From NCBI GenBank assembly GCA_038502055.1, contig JAXRKN010000036.1, forward strand, positions 2,480,001-2,544,000: a stretch of DNA of 64,000 nt. Reading direction: 5' to 3'. Source of the stretch: Tanytarsus gracilentus. Its lineage: Eukaryota > Arthropoda > Insecta > Diptera > Chironomidae. The position numbers and the translations under genes were made by a program. The notes beneath the pieces are model-generated. The model was given only the letters and a program-made list of their open reading frames with translations. It was not told where the DNA came from and did not search any database. Shown piece after piece: positions 10,290 through 24,100 of this stretch (position 1 is its first letter; each line of letters begins with the position of its first letter).

Positions 10290-13200
10290 TAAATTTAAAT
10301 TTGCTAAATATTTTTTGTGTTTCATCCTGTAAAGAAAAATTAAATTTCAGATTTTCATTTTCTAACATTTTATTGTACTTGACTCGATCTATTTTTTTTC
10401 TTCAATTTTTCACATAAATTTTTCTCATTTCACATAATCATTTTTCATATAAATATTTTATCTTCATCAATGTCAAAAATCAAATTGATTTTTTCTTCCC
10501 TTTTTTTGTAATCTAAATTTTTCATTCAACAGAAATTTCATTTTACGGCAAATAAATTTTGTGAAATTGCCGAAATGCTGTTAATTATTTTCTTCATCGA
10601 GTAACAAAAAGATATATATTTTAGCGATGATACAGAGATTAAATGAGATGCTTACGCAATTTATAAAAAAATGGGATTTCTTCAAAAATACAGTCGCACA
10701 ATGAATTTTTCAAGTAACATCGTTTTAAATTTAAATTTTCTATGACTTCAAATTTCTTCCTTTCGCCCAGAAATGAAAAACTCTAAAAAGATCCTATGGA
10801 GCTCTTGTTTAATATACTTTTTTAATAGAGCTATCATCTCTAGTGCGGATAGAATGGAAACAACACTTTTAGTAAGTAGATTAAATAGATTTTTTTTCTT
10901 CCTTTTTTTATTGTTACTGAATTTTCTTTAATTTTATTTAATTTCAGTTATTTACAAACAGAATTTTTTCTTCTATTTCTCATTTTACTACGCTATAACC
11001 ACTTTTTCAAATACTTTTTAATCTTAAATATTTTTTTTTTCGTTAAATAGAGAAAGATTTTATTTCCAGCACAAAAACTAATTCATTTTACTGTTACGTA
11101 ATTTGAAATTTTTTATTAAATCGCATAATTTTATGTGAAGAGCTTAGCTGTGTTAATTTTAAAGTCAGCGAGGAAGAATTTTTAATTTTCCACAAATATA
11201 GATAGATAGTGGGTGTGTGTGTGCAGGGTTGCAAAAAGGTTTTGAACTTTTTTTTATTATAAATTTTTAATTTTTGAGCGATTATTTAATTAACTCGACT
11301 TTTCAATGTGTTAAATTTTTTGGTGCTGTAATAGGAGAAACTCTAAAAATTTAGTTTGGGAACTTTCGCGATTTGAGAGCATTTTTATTTTCATGTTAAA
11401 ATTTTAAAGCCATTAAATTTTTTTAAGAGCTTTAAAATTTCCCATGAAAATTTAAAACTTTCCATAACTAAAAAATTAATTTTTAAATTTGTAAATTTGG
11501 GCTTGAATTTAAATATTTATTTATTTTAATTATTTTTGAGGTTCTACTGACAAATTCATATTTTCAACTGACAACCAAACAAAAACTTTATCCTCAGGAT
11601 TTAATTCCTGGAAAAAGCTTTCATGCTCTTTTTTCGCTCTCTCGTAATAAATTCGCTCTCGGAGCTTTACTAAATTAATTAAAAAGCTTTTTGGTTACAA
11701 ATCAGTTAAAAGTTAATTTAATTCCGTTGTTTGAATTCGACTGTACATGTTGTATATTTTGTGGGTGGCACGAATAAAATATTTTTTATGTAACCGGAAT
11801 GGAAAAAAATAATCTAGACTATTGCAATTCGTCATCGAGATGAGGGCGGATGTTTGAGAAAATCCTCATTTATTTTCCTTTTAATATCTTTCTGAACACA
11901 ACAAACAAACGATTTTCTTCGAATACATTCATGGGCTTTGTCAAAAATTCGACAATCGAACGAATCCTTGTCAGCAGCTGCTGGCGAAGCGTCAAAAGTA
12001 AGCTTAAATATTATCAGCATAATATTAAATATTTATTTCTCATGTGTATGGTGTGTGTGCAAGTGTGTATGAGCGTGTTATTATTTCTCAAAAAAATTTC
12101 CTCTTACAATCTAAATATTTTCTTTAGCTTGATTAAAATTTCCATTTTTCACTTTGCATTCTCAAAAATCGATAGAATAAAATGGGTTTAATTTTTCTTC
12201 TTCTTCTTCTCATTCCTTCAATTTTAATCGTGAATTCACTTCTCTTCGTAATTATTTCAATTTCCTCTAATTGCTATACACGGTGCAAGGAGGAAAAATT
12301 ACTATATAACTTTTAGTGTGTGTGAAATGCTCATTTAAAGTCATGCAACTTTAATTTTTTTTCTCTCTATCAATCATGAAAAAATTATAATTGCATTTTG
12401 CGATGAAAAGTTTGTTGAAAAGTTCTCGAATTAAAATTTTAAAAAGTTTATCAGATTCGGAGAAAAATTTTCTTTAGACATGCGAAAAAATTTTAAAGAA
12501 AGTTTTTAATCAAATTATTTTTCAGTCGAGTGAGGGACAATTTTTTTGAAATTAAAAAATACGTTAAATTAACAAAAGTTGTCAATTGGTTAGGGTAAAA
12601 TAAATTAAAAGTCTTGCACTTGAGGGAATTGGAGCGAAAAATCCAAAAGTACCCAAAAAAGTTTGTTTTTGACATTTTCTTTCTTAATTTTTGTGTCCAT
12701 TTTTCGAGTAACTCCCTTAAGGCCTAAAACCGTTGAAATTCATCTTTTCATGAAATATCATTTAATTAAATTTGCAAATTTATTTTTCTTATTTAATTTT
12801 TCAAAGTGAAACACAAAGTTTATGTGCATTTATTAAAAGCTTAATCAACAATTATTCTTTTTTTGTGGTCCAGTTTTTAAAATTTATTTTTCCGAAATTA
12901 AAATTCTTCCAATTAAAAATTTGTCGCAAGCGAGAAACACGCTTCAGCCCGGAGAGAAAATTAAGAGACGCAAGACGCGAAGGTGTTCAAAAAAGTTTTC
13001 TTTTGCATAAAATTCGTGATGTCTTTGTTAGTGTGATGTCTCGTTGAATGTTCTTTATTTATTTTATTATGCAGAAAAAAAACTTTCACGTCTCAGATGG
13101 AAAATTTTCATCGCTCATCTTGTCCCAGTTAAGCGCTTCTCAAATGCGAGAATTTAAAATGATTTTTTTTAATGGAAAAATAAAATTTTACCCTTAAGTA

Positions 13201-15141
13201 AATGTTCCTCATTTCAACCAGGCGCAATTTGATTTAAATTTATTTTTCTTTTGACAAAAAACGGAAGCTAAAAATTTAGCGACAATTAAATTTGGTCGCG
13301 TGTGCAATTTAATGTCGTTATATCTTTTTTTTATATATTGATGCCATAATCATTACACAACACATACATTGTAGTTAATTAGTGTTCATACTACACTACG
13401 CATTTCTTAGATAATTTGCCATAATCATGTGTGTTTTTTTGTGTACCCTAACTTTCTATAGTAGCCGTATATAATTTTTATGTGTGTATGTAGTTTTTTA
13501 TGATTTTCTGAGAAGAGATTAATTAGCAAACGTTGACTATTCATAAATATCTCATTATTATAGGATTAACATTTCTACGATTAGATATTACACAATTTGA
13601 TTAATTAAATGTATTTTTTTATATATATTTTCCATCATAAATTCTTATCGTTCATTCGATGACTCACATGCAGCTGCTGCGGTGCGATTTCAAATTCATT
13701 GTCGCAATACACACATCAAAAATTGAATGGAAGCGAAAGAAAATCGTTTTCTGACTGTCATAGATGTACGGTTGAGCATACATTGAGAGAATTCAATTAT
13801 CGTCATCATATCCACTCGAGCTGGCCTGCAGGAGAAGTCCCGCAAAATGAAAACCAGAGGAAAAAAGTCACTCGTGCATGTCGTGTTAAATATTTGCCAG
13901 AAAATTAACATGAGATGCGAGAAAATTTTTCGCTCTCCATAGTTGACGAGTAAAAAAATTGATTTTTAACGTCATTTGCAATTTTGCCATCCATTCCGGA
14001 TTCTCTTTTGTGTGTGCTCAACTCCAACACCATCACAACCGTTTGACATCGTTTGATTGAAAAATTTTCACTGACCAAAAGCTTTATTAATTTTTTTTTC
14101 TATCCTTGCACTAAAAAGCTTCATTTCATTATTCTCAATTGGGGCTCTTTATTTTGTTCGATTTCAATAGATTTCAATTAATATTTATTCGCAATTAATA
14201 AACAATGAAATATCGTGCAATTAAGTGAACTTTTATCGTCGAACGATGTCATGTTTTGGTTGAAGGGAATTTTGATTAAAAATTGTCAAACGTTAAAGAT
14301 TTTTTTAACACAATTTTTTACATTGTGCATTAATTAAAATCTCTTGATTTTTTTAAAAAATTTGAGTATTTTCTCAAAACTTCTTTCAACTATAAATTAA
14401 GGATATTTCATCAAGCTTCCGACAGCCATCCGATTTTTTAATTTATTTTTAAAGTTATTTTTAACGTATTATTGTTGACGATTGATCCAAAGCAAATTTG
14501 TGGTTTTTCTTTAAATAAAGCTTTACAGAAAAAGTAGCAATTTTATAATTAATCCATTGAATACTTACATGGTTGTCAAATTAGTGGAACTATAATGAAT
14601 TTTTTATTCCGAATAAAACTTTTTCATGATTACATCTTGTTTTTTTTATCAAATCTCTTAATTATCATCCATTGTCAGTAGAACTCTCATGGGTGGTTTT
14701 CCAAAACTAAATCTCATTTTTTTGTGGGATGTCGGATTAAAAGTCAAAAGTGGATTTTAGAAAAAATGAAAAGTTTTGCGCTCATTTTCTTGCTCTGTGC
14801 TGAACGTTTAATTTTATAATGCGATTATATTAATTGGACTTAACCGTCCAACTTTTATCCATTTCTAAAATTCTCTTTTTCGAGCTCTTTTCTACAAATT
14901 TTTCTTTTCCTCATTCAACTCTAAATTCATCAATTTTTCTTTCTTCTCAAAACTTTTTGCGATTCAACATTTTAATTATTTAATTACTCTTAACTCGTTA
15001 TCATTAATTTTTATTATATTAAAGTTTTTTATTCTTCTGCAGAATTCTGTGTGCATGAAATAGACTTTTCATAGATAGCCAAGAGTGGCATAAGTTTTAA
15101 CGAATGGCGTTTCTACAGTCGTCGTCATATCTCTGGAAAAA
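10290..15141. other. AT-rich intergenic spacer between convergent genes
   Basis: About 4.9 kb between the ZAD gene (+) and the RGS gene (-), with no supportable exon. The stretch 13,670-13,910 is less AT-rich and open on both strands for about 70 codons, but shows no domain, start context or splice support. A CTT-rich run lies near 12,195. Confidence 0.55.
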
Positions 15142-15147
15142 TTTATT
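15142..15147 (-). terminator. poly(A) signal of the RGS7-like gene
   Basis: TTTATT on the + strand reads AATAAA on the minus strand, about 40 bases after the RGS stop codon. Confidence 0.55.
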
Positions 15148-15187
15148 TCAATTAATTGATTGTTTAGCAAAAATTAAAGAAAAATAC

Positions 15188-18100
15188 TCACTCGTCCTCC
15201 CATGGACAGATGGCGTTACGTTTGGCCTTTTCTGGATCTGAAGTTGAGGATCCTTCGCCCTGACTCGCGCTGCTTCCCTCTCGCTCCTTTTTCTCAAGTC
15301 GTTTCTTTCTTCGTTCACTTTCAGGCTTTTGCTCTGCATCAAGAGTATCACTTGGTATTTCAGTATCATCCTCAGTCGGATCAGCTTCAACTTCGGCCAA
15401 TGGTGCGATTGACGGTGCTGGAGTGGGTGCGGGTGCTATAGAAACTTAATATGTAAAAAGCTTAATTAAGATAAATATTCGTTCAACACTCACCGACGCA
15501 TCCGGGAAGCAATTCTGTCATGTGAAACTCAAAATCTTCCTCTTGTGACACTTGTGATTGTTGATGCATCAACTTATAGCACTTGTGATGCCTCCGCTCA
15601 TCGTCATCGTCGACACTCATTTTTCCACCACACGACGCCTTCCGTTCTTTCTCCTCGATAGATCGCGATTTGGCTTTCTTAATTCCCTTCGTCTTTCGAT
15701 CAATTTCCGGTGCGGTCTGCTCACTTACTGTCGACTCTAATTGAGTGGCAGATGTGGCTTCCATTTTATTTGCGTCTTGATTAATGATGGCCATTTCTGG
15801 TGCGTCTGGAAATTCTTCCGTTGGAAGTGTTTGAGTGCTAATTGAGGTGGGCAGTGAAGGCTGACCGTCAACGGAAATATCCATTGATATTTGACGTTCG
15901 GCAAGTGATGCTTTTCTCGGCTCACAGCTCATGACGGGCACATTAATGATTTCTTCTATCACATCTCCGCTATCTTTCGTCGATTGCCTTTGAAAGCTTT
16001 CCGCCGCTGCCTCATTCTCGCCTTCTTGCTCCTCAATACTTTCAGCCTTATTTATCACCAACGATAACTCCGAAGTTGCAACGTTTGTGACCAATTTATT
16101 ATTCGCCATTGTCGTAATTAGCAGTGGCGGTGTGATGTTAAAATGTAAATCTGATATCCTATAATTGATAATTAGGGGAAAATTTTAATTTACATGAAAC
16201 TCTTTTAACAAGAGTGAGGACAATTTACGATGGCATAATTTAAGGGTCTCTCGAGTGAATGAGGGGATAATTTTTGAAACGATGGTATTAATTATCTAAT
16301 CGACGTTCGTTGGTTGTCACATGCTTAATTAGTTGTGGGAGCTTTTTAATTTTCTGTTGAGCTCTTAAAAATTAATAAAGCTTATTTTTTGAATGAGCTT
16401 TAAATTTTTCACATGCTTAATTAGTTGTTGGAGCTTTTAAATTTTCAATGAGCTTTTAAAAGAGCTTTAAAATAATTTAATGCAACTGGTGAAATTAATT
16501 TCATTAAAAGTTCAATATCATTAAAGCTTTCTTAAAAAGCTTTTAAATCAAACATTAAGAAAAATCTCCATCTTAAAAGCTATCAAATTTCAAGACCCTA
16601 TTTTACTCTTTTCTAGACGATACTTTTATCACATCATCAACCTAAAATGGTTTCTGATGAGTATCATGGGTTAGATTCAACAAATCGTTCGATATAAACA
16701 ACAAATTGGATTTCTACGCCGGAAAATGTGAAGTTCATTAGGGAAAACATTTTCCCTCTCATGACACAAGCTGCATGGATAGTTTGTGCTCATACCTTGA
16801 GTTTATCTCAACAAAGTTCATTAATAAACATTTAGATGTTATATGACACCAATTTGAAGCTATTTTGCATGTCAAAAACATACCTTGGAGCCATTGTCAT
16901 GGACGCACGACGCTGCTCCATCACGACAGGTGCTAATCTATGAAAGTTTTCATCGACAGTATTTTGCCTTAGGCCACACGATCGTTTCATGCGCTCTGAA
17001 ACGTCTGTATTAATGATATCGGATGATGATGTAAATGGTATTGATGGTAAATCAACGGTTAATTTTGGTCTGCAAATTGAAAATTTAAACTAATTGGAAT
17101 TTTGAAATTAATATTGGAGCCAATTTTTTATCTACTTTGATGCGCTCGCAGACGTCAGTGGCGATGGGGGAGGCTGAAGGTGTGTCGGATCACTTTCAAT
17201 TATGTCCCATGGACAAACTTGACATGTCTCAAGCGTTGTCTCGAGTTGCTTTGTCGGCTCCCTGCCATCACACATAAGAAATAAAAATTTGTTTGAGTTA
17301 AAATTTTGATGACTTAATTTTCCTCGTTTGAAGTATATTGATTTATTTTTTGGGGGAGAGAAAAGATTGGAAGTTGAAGATTGCGGAAAATTGCTTACAA
17401 CAGCAAACTTTTTTGGCAATTTCTTACATCTTCATAGAAAAGCTTAATTAAGGAGCAAATAAAGTCGATAAACAAGAAAATACAAAAATACAAACACGAT
17501 TGTCACACAGTCAATTAGCATATCAAAAAGATTTTTAAATTGAAATGCAAATATTTTTTTAAAACAGCAAGAAGAAAGCAAATAAATCAGCCACAAAACA
17601 GAAATTAGCAATTCCAAATTATATAATTTCAATTAAACACACATGTGTGCGATGAAGAGAAAATATCTGAATTATTTTTGTAGTTCGATGATTTTGTTAT
17701 TCCTAGGCAGGATTTTATTAATTAATTTTTTATGGAGTTGAGCTTTGAAGAGTTTTGAAATTTTAACTGAACATTTATTTTAAAAATCTTTCGAAATAAA
17801 TTAAAGCATTTTCAGTGCTCAGAAAATTATCATAATGGAAGTGCAAAAAATTTATTTCGATTACGCAATCAAAAAGCTTTTACTCACTCCTCAAGTCAAC
17901 ACCCACTTTAATCCCCCTTAACTACCAAGCTTTCCATTTAAACTCGTTCTAATTGTGAATTTATATAACCATGGAAGTATAAAGAATGTTCTGCAAATGA
18001 TACGATGAATGATGATTGATAACAATAAAAGTCTTTTGTGGTTGCATGTTTTCAGTTGTTGTTCCACATGTGCGGATTATATAAGTTTACCATGAAGCAA

Positions 18101-21100
18101 CGGTTTTATGGATTCAGATGCAAACTGCAAACTTTCTCTTAAGATTTATGTGTGAAGATTCCACCGTTAAAGTTTCATAACAGCTTCGGTAAGGGTGAGA
18201 AATATTGCAAAGGATTCAAAGGGCTGACATTCAAATTACTGCATTTTTTTAAAAAAAATTCAGTTTATATAAAATTAAAAAAATTTGAATGTCAAAACCA
18301 GGAAACAACTTTCTAAAACCATTCACATGAAAACTGTTCCATAAAATCTTCTCACAACTTTTACTGAAGTGTTCATTAGAGCAGCTGAGTTAGTTTTAAA
18401 AGCATTAAACGAACAAAGTTTCGCAATTTTCTCGATCGGGCTCTCAAAAGAGCTTTTCTTTAAATTAAAAAAATGGACATGATGATAGAGAGACTCAATT
18501 TCACTTGCAATCTTCTTTAAGGCTACCTTATAGATGGAAAAAAATCTCTTTTTTATGTCAATTTAATGACAGTCACATTAAACTACATTGGAGCACGACA
18601 ACATGAAGTTTTTTATGTACAACAAGTTGAACAAACTTCGCAACATGAAAATGTATCGAGCGGTGCTGTAAAAAAGTTTACTTTATGACATAAATGCAAG
18701 GAACAGCATGAGGGAAAATTTCAATTAATCTCTCTTGATTTTGCATGTAATGCGTTGAGAAATTTATTTTTCGTTGACATGCACCAAAAGGCAGAAGTAA
18801 GGTTGAGAATAATACTTTGTTATAACACACGTCAAGATTTGCGACAAGCATGTTACATAAAATCTTCATTCCTGTAATATAAAATTTTCTCTTAAAGTTT
18901 GAAGTAAAATTTAATTTAAAATATCTTGGGAAGGCTTTATGGTGAATAATCCGTCATAAGGATGATAAGTTGTAAATTTTATCACACGTTTAAAAGTCCA
19001 AGTGGGTATTAAAATAAAATTAATTAAATTTGAATAATTATTTTAAGGGAACAAATTGAATTTTAAAAATATCAAAAATTATTGAATTTTAAAATTTAAA
19101 AAATAATTTAGTAATTTTGTTAAAACACCCTAAATGAAAAAAGTGTGCAAAAAAGTTTTAAAAGTGCCATTTAAGAAAAATTTAAGTTCCAATTTTAAAT
19201 CAATAAAATTCTACATCAATTTACATCAATTACATTGAAAACAAAATATTGGGAGAGAAATCATTAAAAAGATTCAGCCAATTAGTTCCAAAAAGGGTTT
19301 CACACGAAATAAAAACACGCCACAATTATGGTAAGGTTAGAAATTACTTTTCAAGAACTCTCAGTAAGTACACACGTGAAGAGCCAATTAAAAGCCAAAA
19401 AGAGGAAACACACAAAAATTCCAATAGAAGTGTAATTAAATAAATTCAAAAGCTACCAAACAGTTTTTGTTAGAAAGATAAGAAAGAGTTTATTTTTTTT
19501 TCGATAAGAAGCAAAAAGAACTGAAAATATTTTTAAAAAATCAACGAAATTTTGGTTTTATTTCAGTTTCTTTTTGTTGTTTTTTGGGATTTTTAAATTT
19601 AGTTTTCTTACTGATATCCTTCCGCCGATAATTGAACTCCCTGAGGCATATCTCCTCGATAAATCACCGTTCTGAATAAAATGAAAATGGTTTTTGGCAT
19701 GTTTGAGTTTCGTTTCATTATGTTAATCAATTTTTTTTCGTTATAGTTCTTAATTTGCATAAAGAAAAGAGAAGTTGATAAAAAATAAGTTTCAATTTGT
19801 GGAGGCGTGAAAATGGTTGATTAAAAGGTTGAGCTTTTTATATATGCGTGAGGAGAAAATTGCTAACTCTCGTGGATGTTTTTTAAATCACTTAAACTTT
19901 TTGAGAAGTTCAAAATAAAATAAAATGATGACATAACCTACAAACAACCCTTAAAGTCTTTCTCGCGTAAACTTCATTGTTAAAACTCAATTCAAAAGCT
20001 TTTTAATTGCAGTGAAAAAATATGCTAATCACAAAATGCTCCTTCAGCGCCATAAAAATCTCCACCTTTTTTTCTCTTCACATTTTCATTATGAAAAAAT
20101 TACAGTTTTCTTCATGTTTTTGTTTGAGTGACAGGAAAATATCTAAAAGAATAAATTATGAAAAGAGGCGACGCTCAAAAATATTTTTCTTTCTTTGTGT
20201 ACTCTTGAATTTTAGATGCTGATATGAATGTTTTTTCTGTGGAAAATTTCTTCTACTTATTGGCACAAGAAAGATGAAAAAGCACTTCCATCAATGACAA
20301 AATGAACAACGACGCTCGTCAAAGAAAAATTTGTTTCTAAAAAATGAAAAATTTTGTATTTTTAAATGAAATAAAAATGACGAAAATTAGCATAAAAATG
20401 ATTCAAACAGCAGTTAAAAGTGGTAGCAGTATGAACTAGAAAGGAGAAAAGATCTATTTTTAAAAGCATAGCAGAAAGAAAACAACGAGATGAAAAGAAG
20501 CTGATTTTATTATTCCTGAAAATAACGACTTTAAAAAATTAAATAAAATTTTTTAAAAAAATTTCCTCTTTTTTTGTCATTTTTTAGCTTGAAGATAATA
20601 GTTGAAAAAATTTAATATTAATTTTTAGATTTTGTGAAAGTTTCACTAAATTTTAACGAATTATAAACTGAAGATTCCTTAATGATTTTTGGAATTTTTG
20701 AAAATGTTGAATTTAATAATTTTCTGGATCTTTAAGTAACGGTTTTGAAATGTAACTTTTTTTAACTGACTCTAAAAATATTTATTGAAAATTTATTTTT
20801 GTAAAATTCCTTGGAAATTAGTGAAACCTTTTTGAAAAATTTTATATACACATTTCTTGCGCATTTCAATTTATTTCTCTTTAATATTTTAAAAATAATT
20901 TGAAATTTTTAAATGCGTGTCAAATGACATCAACACAATATTGTGATGACTGTAAATAACAAGATTGAGGAAGTTTAATGATAGAAAAAAAGCCTAAATA
21001 TTTCGCGAAGCTTAAATGATGATGATAAAAGAAAATGAGCGACAAGCATCTCATGGTTATAGAGAAATATATAAAAGAGAAAATAGAAGTTTAATGAAGG

Positions 21101-24100
21101 TAGAGATAAATTACATGATCGTTTACTGTGTTTATAAATAAAAGAAAAATGAGTCAACAAAAAGCGAATAAAAAACGATTTTCATTTCTTTATGGCTCGC
21201 TAAATTGCGTGACATCTGCAAAAAAAAATCTCATTTCCTTCCGTTTAACGAGATTCAAATATCCAAAATGAAATTTTATATGTCTGCATAACCTTTTATG
21301 TCGAATACAATAAAGAACCCCAGGAAAGGACTCACCGGTATGGTATCTCGTTTAAATTGCTTTGACTATGCGAATGTGGAACTTTTGTTGGGTCTTTATT
21401 GACGCCGCAAACCGCAAGTTCATGGGCGGATCCCGATAAACTTCGATCGCTGCCACGTCTTCGTGTGAGCGAGGAATGGGAAGAAGGTCCGGCAATCTAT
21501 TTTAACAGCAAATAATTTAGTTAAAAATTAAAGTTAAAAATAATCGTAAAATACCTGAGTCATCAGTCCCTGCCCTTGTGCTGGGGTAGTGGTCGATGGT
21601 TTTTTCTTTCCCGCTCCACCAAATCCAAAGAATCTAACAAAAATATTTTTATTATTCCTCAAATGTCAACGGACATATGATTCAGTACAAACCGTTTCTT
21701 CTGTGACGGTTGAATGGCATTCGCCACGAGATTCTTGTAGTGCTCCGAGCGAATGAAGCGTGGATAGCAATCTTTCTTGAGCAATAATAGATAAACATGA
21801 TCCGCAGCGACGTCGAAAGTGAATCGTGATGGCGCCTTCAGGCCCTGCTGAACCTTCTCCATTGTCTTTCCATCAATATTGATTTCACATGGTGCGCCGG
21901 GCTCGAGGAATTCTCTGAAGGAAGTTAAAATAAGAATCAACAACTCTTGAATAAGTTTAAAAAATAGCATTCTAAGATTTAAATCTTCCAATTTTATAAT
22001 TTGAATTTTTAACGGTTTTAAATTCTTGTTTGACTTACGAATAAATTTCTTTAGCCTTTCTGAATATTTGCGAGTGTGCTGAGCGTCGCATGTCGTTGAC
22101 TGCCTGCCAAAAGCGAATATTTTCGTGCGAATATTCTTTGCGTAGATAGGTGGTGAATTCAATTAGACCAGTCGGATCTTTGACTAGTTCCTCAATTGAA
22201 ATTGCCCAGCGACGAACTCGTTTCTCGGTGGGTACGTCGACCATCTGGCTGTTCAATTGCCAAAAAGTTATGTCTTCCGAAACCCATGGATTTGAGGGTA
22301 GTGCCGGTTGCATCAATGGATCATACTCAGCAAAGGTTTCGTAGTACGCAACGAGACTCTCGCATGCCGCTGACATTTTCATCCGATTGCGACCGAGTGA
22401 TGAGCGAGTTATTTTCACTTCACGTTTCCAATCGTCCTCGGTTCGCTTTCGAGGCTTACCCTGTCGATCTCTCGACGGAACGGGACACGGCTCGAGGGGA
22501 GTAAATTGACCCGGCGGCGGACGATGTACACGCCAATATGCTCGCTCTTGAGAATCGCTGACAATTTTATCGCCCTTCTTCCGATCTTTCGACAACTTTA
22601 TCTGCTCCTCGGCCTGCATCATAATGAAATCCCATTTTCCCTTCAAGTTCTTATTCAACGATGCCAACGCTTCATTTTCGTAATCCTCGAGGCCGTGTCG
22701 CTGTTTGTTCCTCAACGAACGTTTGGCCAAATAAATTGCATATTCAATTTGATCGGGTGCTTTTTGCTGACGCCATGGCCAATAATATGGAGATTGAAAG
22801 CGATAGAGTGAGGAATCGTCCTTAACAACGAGGGTCTTCGAGTCGTTGACGGGAAAAAAATATCCGTGCAGACAGAGCTGATTACCCATATTGAGGGCTT
22901 CCGACTCTTCCACATTCAATCGCTCCATGAGCCATTCGATTAAATCGTAGCCCATGAATGCGGATGGAATGGATGTGAGAAATATTTTTTGGCTCCTCAC
23001 TGGCACTCCATTCTCCTGGTCCTGCATCTCTTTCACGAGCGATTCCATCTGAGGGTGATAAAAAAGAGAGAGAGAAGTTTTATTAAATAGGTTATGTAGG
23101 GCTTCAAAGGCAATTAATTGCTGCGGTTGTCAGATTGCTCTCTCTCTATTCACTGTGTGTGATTAATTATGAGGAATTGTAATATGTCAAGGGTGACGTG
23201 CGGGACACACAATTAAAATTCGATCAACCTCGCTAGGGAGCCGTCACTAGGACAATTGTGTTTAATTTGATTGCGTGCAATTATGCGCGATGGATATTAA
23301 TAATTTGACCATTCATGATGCTTCACTAGTTTTTTGGAATAAATTTACACAATTTTGAGTTGATTGTTGGGAAAAATAAATTTTTATGATGACACAAAAT
23401 CTAAAATTAAGTGCAAATCAAGCTGTAATAAGTCGACATAAATTATTAAAGAACCACAAATTATATTGATTACACTTCTCGAATATAATTTTCACCATCG
23501 AAAGCCATAAATTTAGTTTCATAATATTTTCTCACCCGTAATGAGCATTTCACGTTATAATCATGAAATCGTTGTCACAACTGTTACCAAAATGAATTAT
23601 TTAAGCGCACGTATCGTAATTACTTCAAAAGAGTTTTTGGATTTATGACTCGACTTTTACTATTATGAGAATTTCGAGCACAAAAGGCGAACATTTAGTT
23701 TTTTGGTCGGCGTGGCGGCAAAAGTTAACGCCTTATACACATAATTTATGAATTATGCATGTTGATCATCCTGCTTTGGGAATTTCACGGTAAAAACTAG
23801 TCGTTTGTTATGCTGTTATGTAATATTAATTTGCAAGGAACGGATCGAAAAAAGCTTATCCGATGCCATTTGCATTATTCAAGAGGTCATTGACCTATAT
23901 CGAATGCTTTCCATCAACGTAAAAATAACCAAAACAAAATTTTCTTAATGAATGCGAGAAAATTTCATTTTTCGATTTTTCCGCTCGAGTAGGAACGAAA
24001 ATTTTACGAGCGAGGTAACTTGAGTCACGCAAAATAAAATCGAAAGAACGTTAAAAGTGCTCCGGTGCTACTTGGCAAATTGAAAGCAGTAAGGAGAAGA

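Noticed and set aside
13696..13911. Overlapping ~70-codon frames on both strands
   Set aside because: Slightly less AT-rich, but no domain, start context or splice sites; kept only as a note in the spacer.
15148..15390. 80-codon minus-strand frame over the last RGS exon
   Set aside because: It is out of phase with the exon join; the in-phase frame ending at 15,188 continues the tail from the previous exon.
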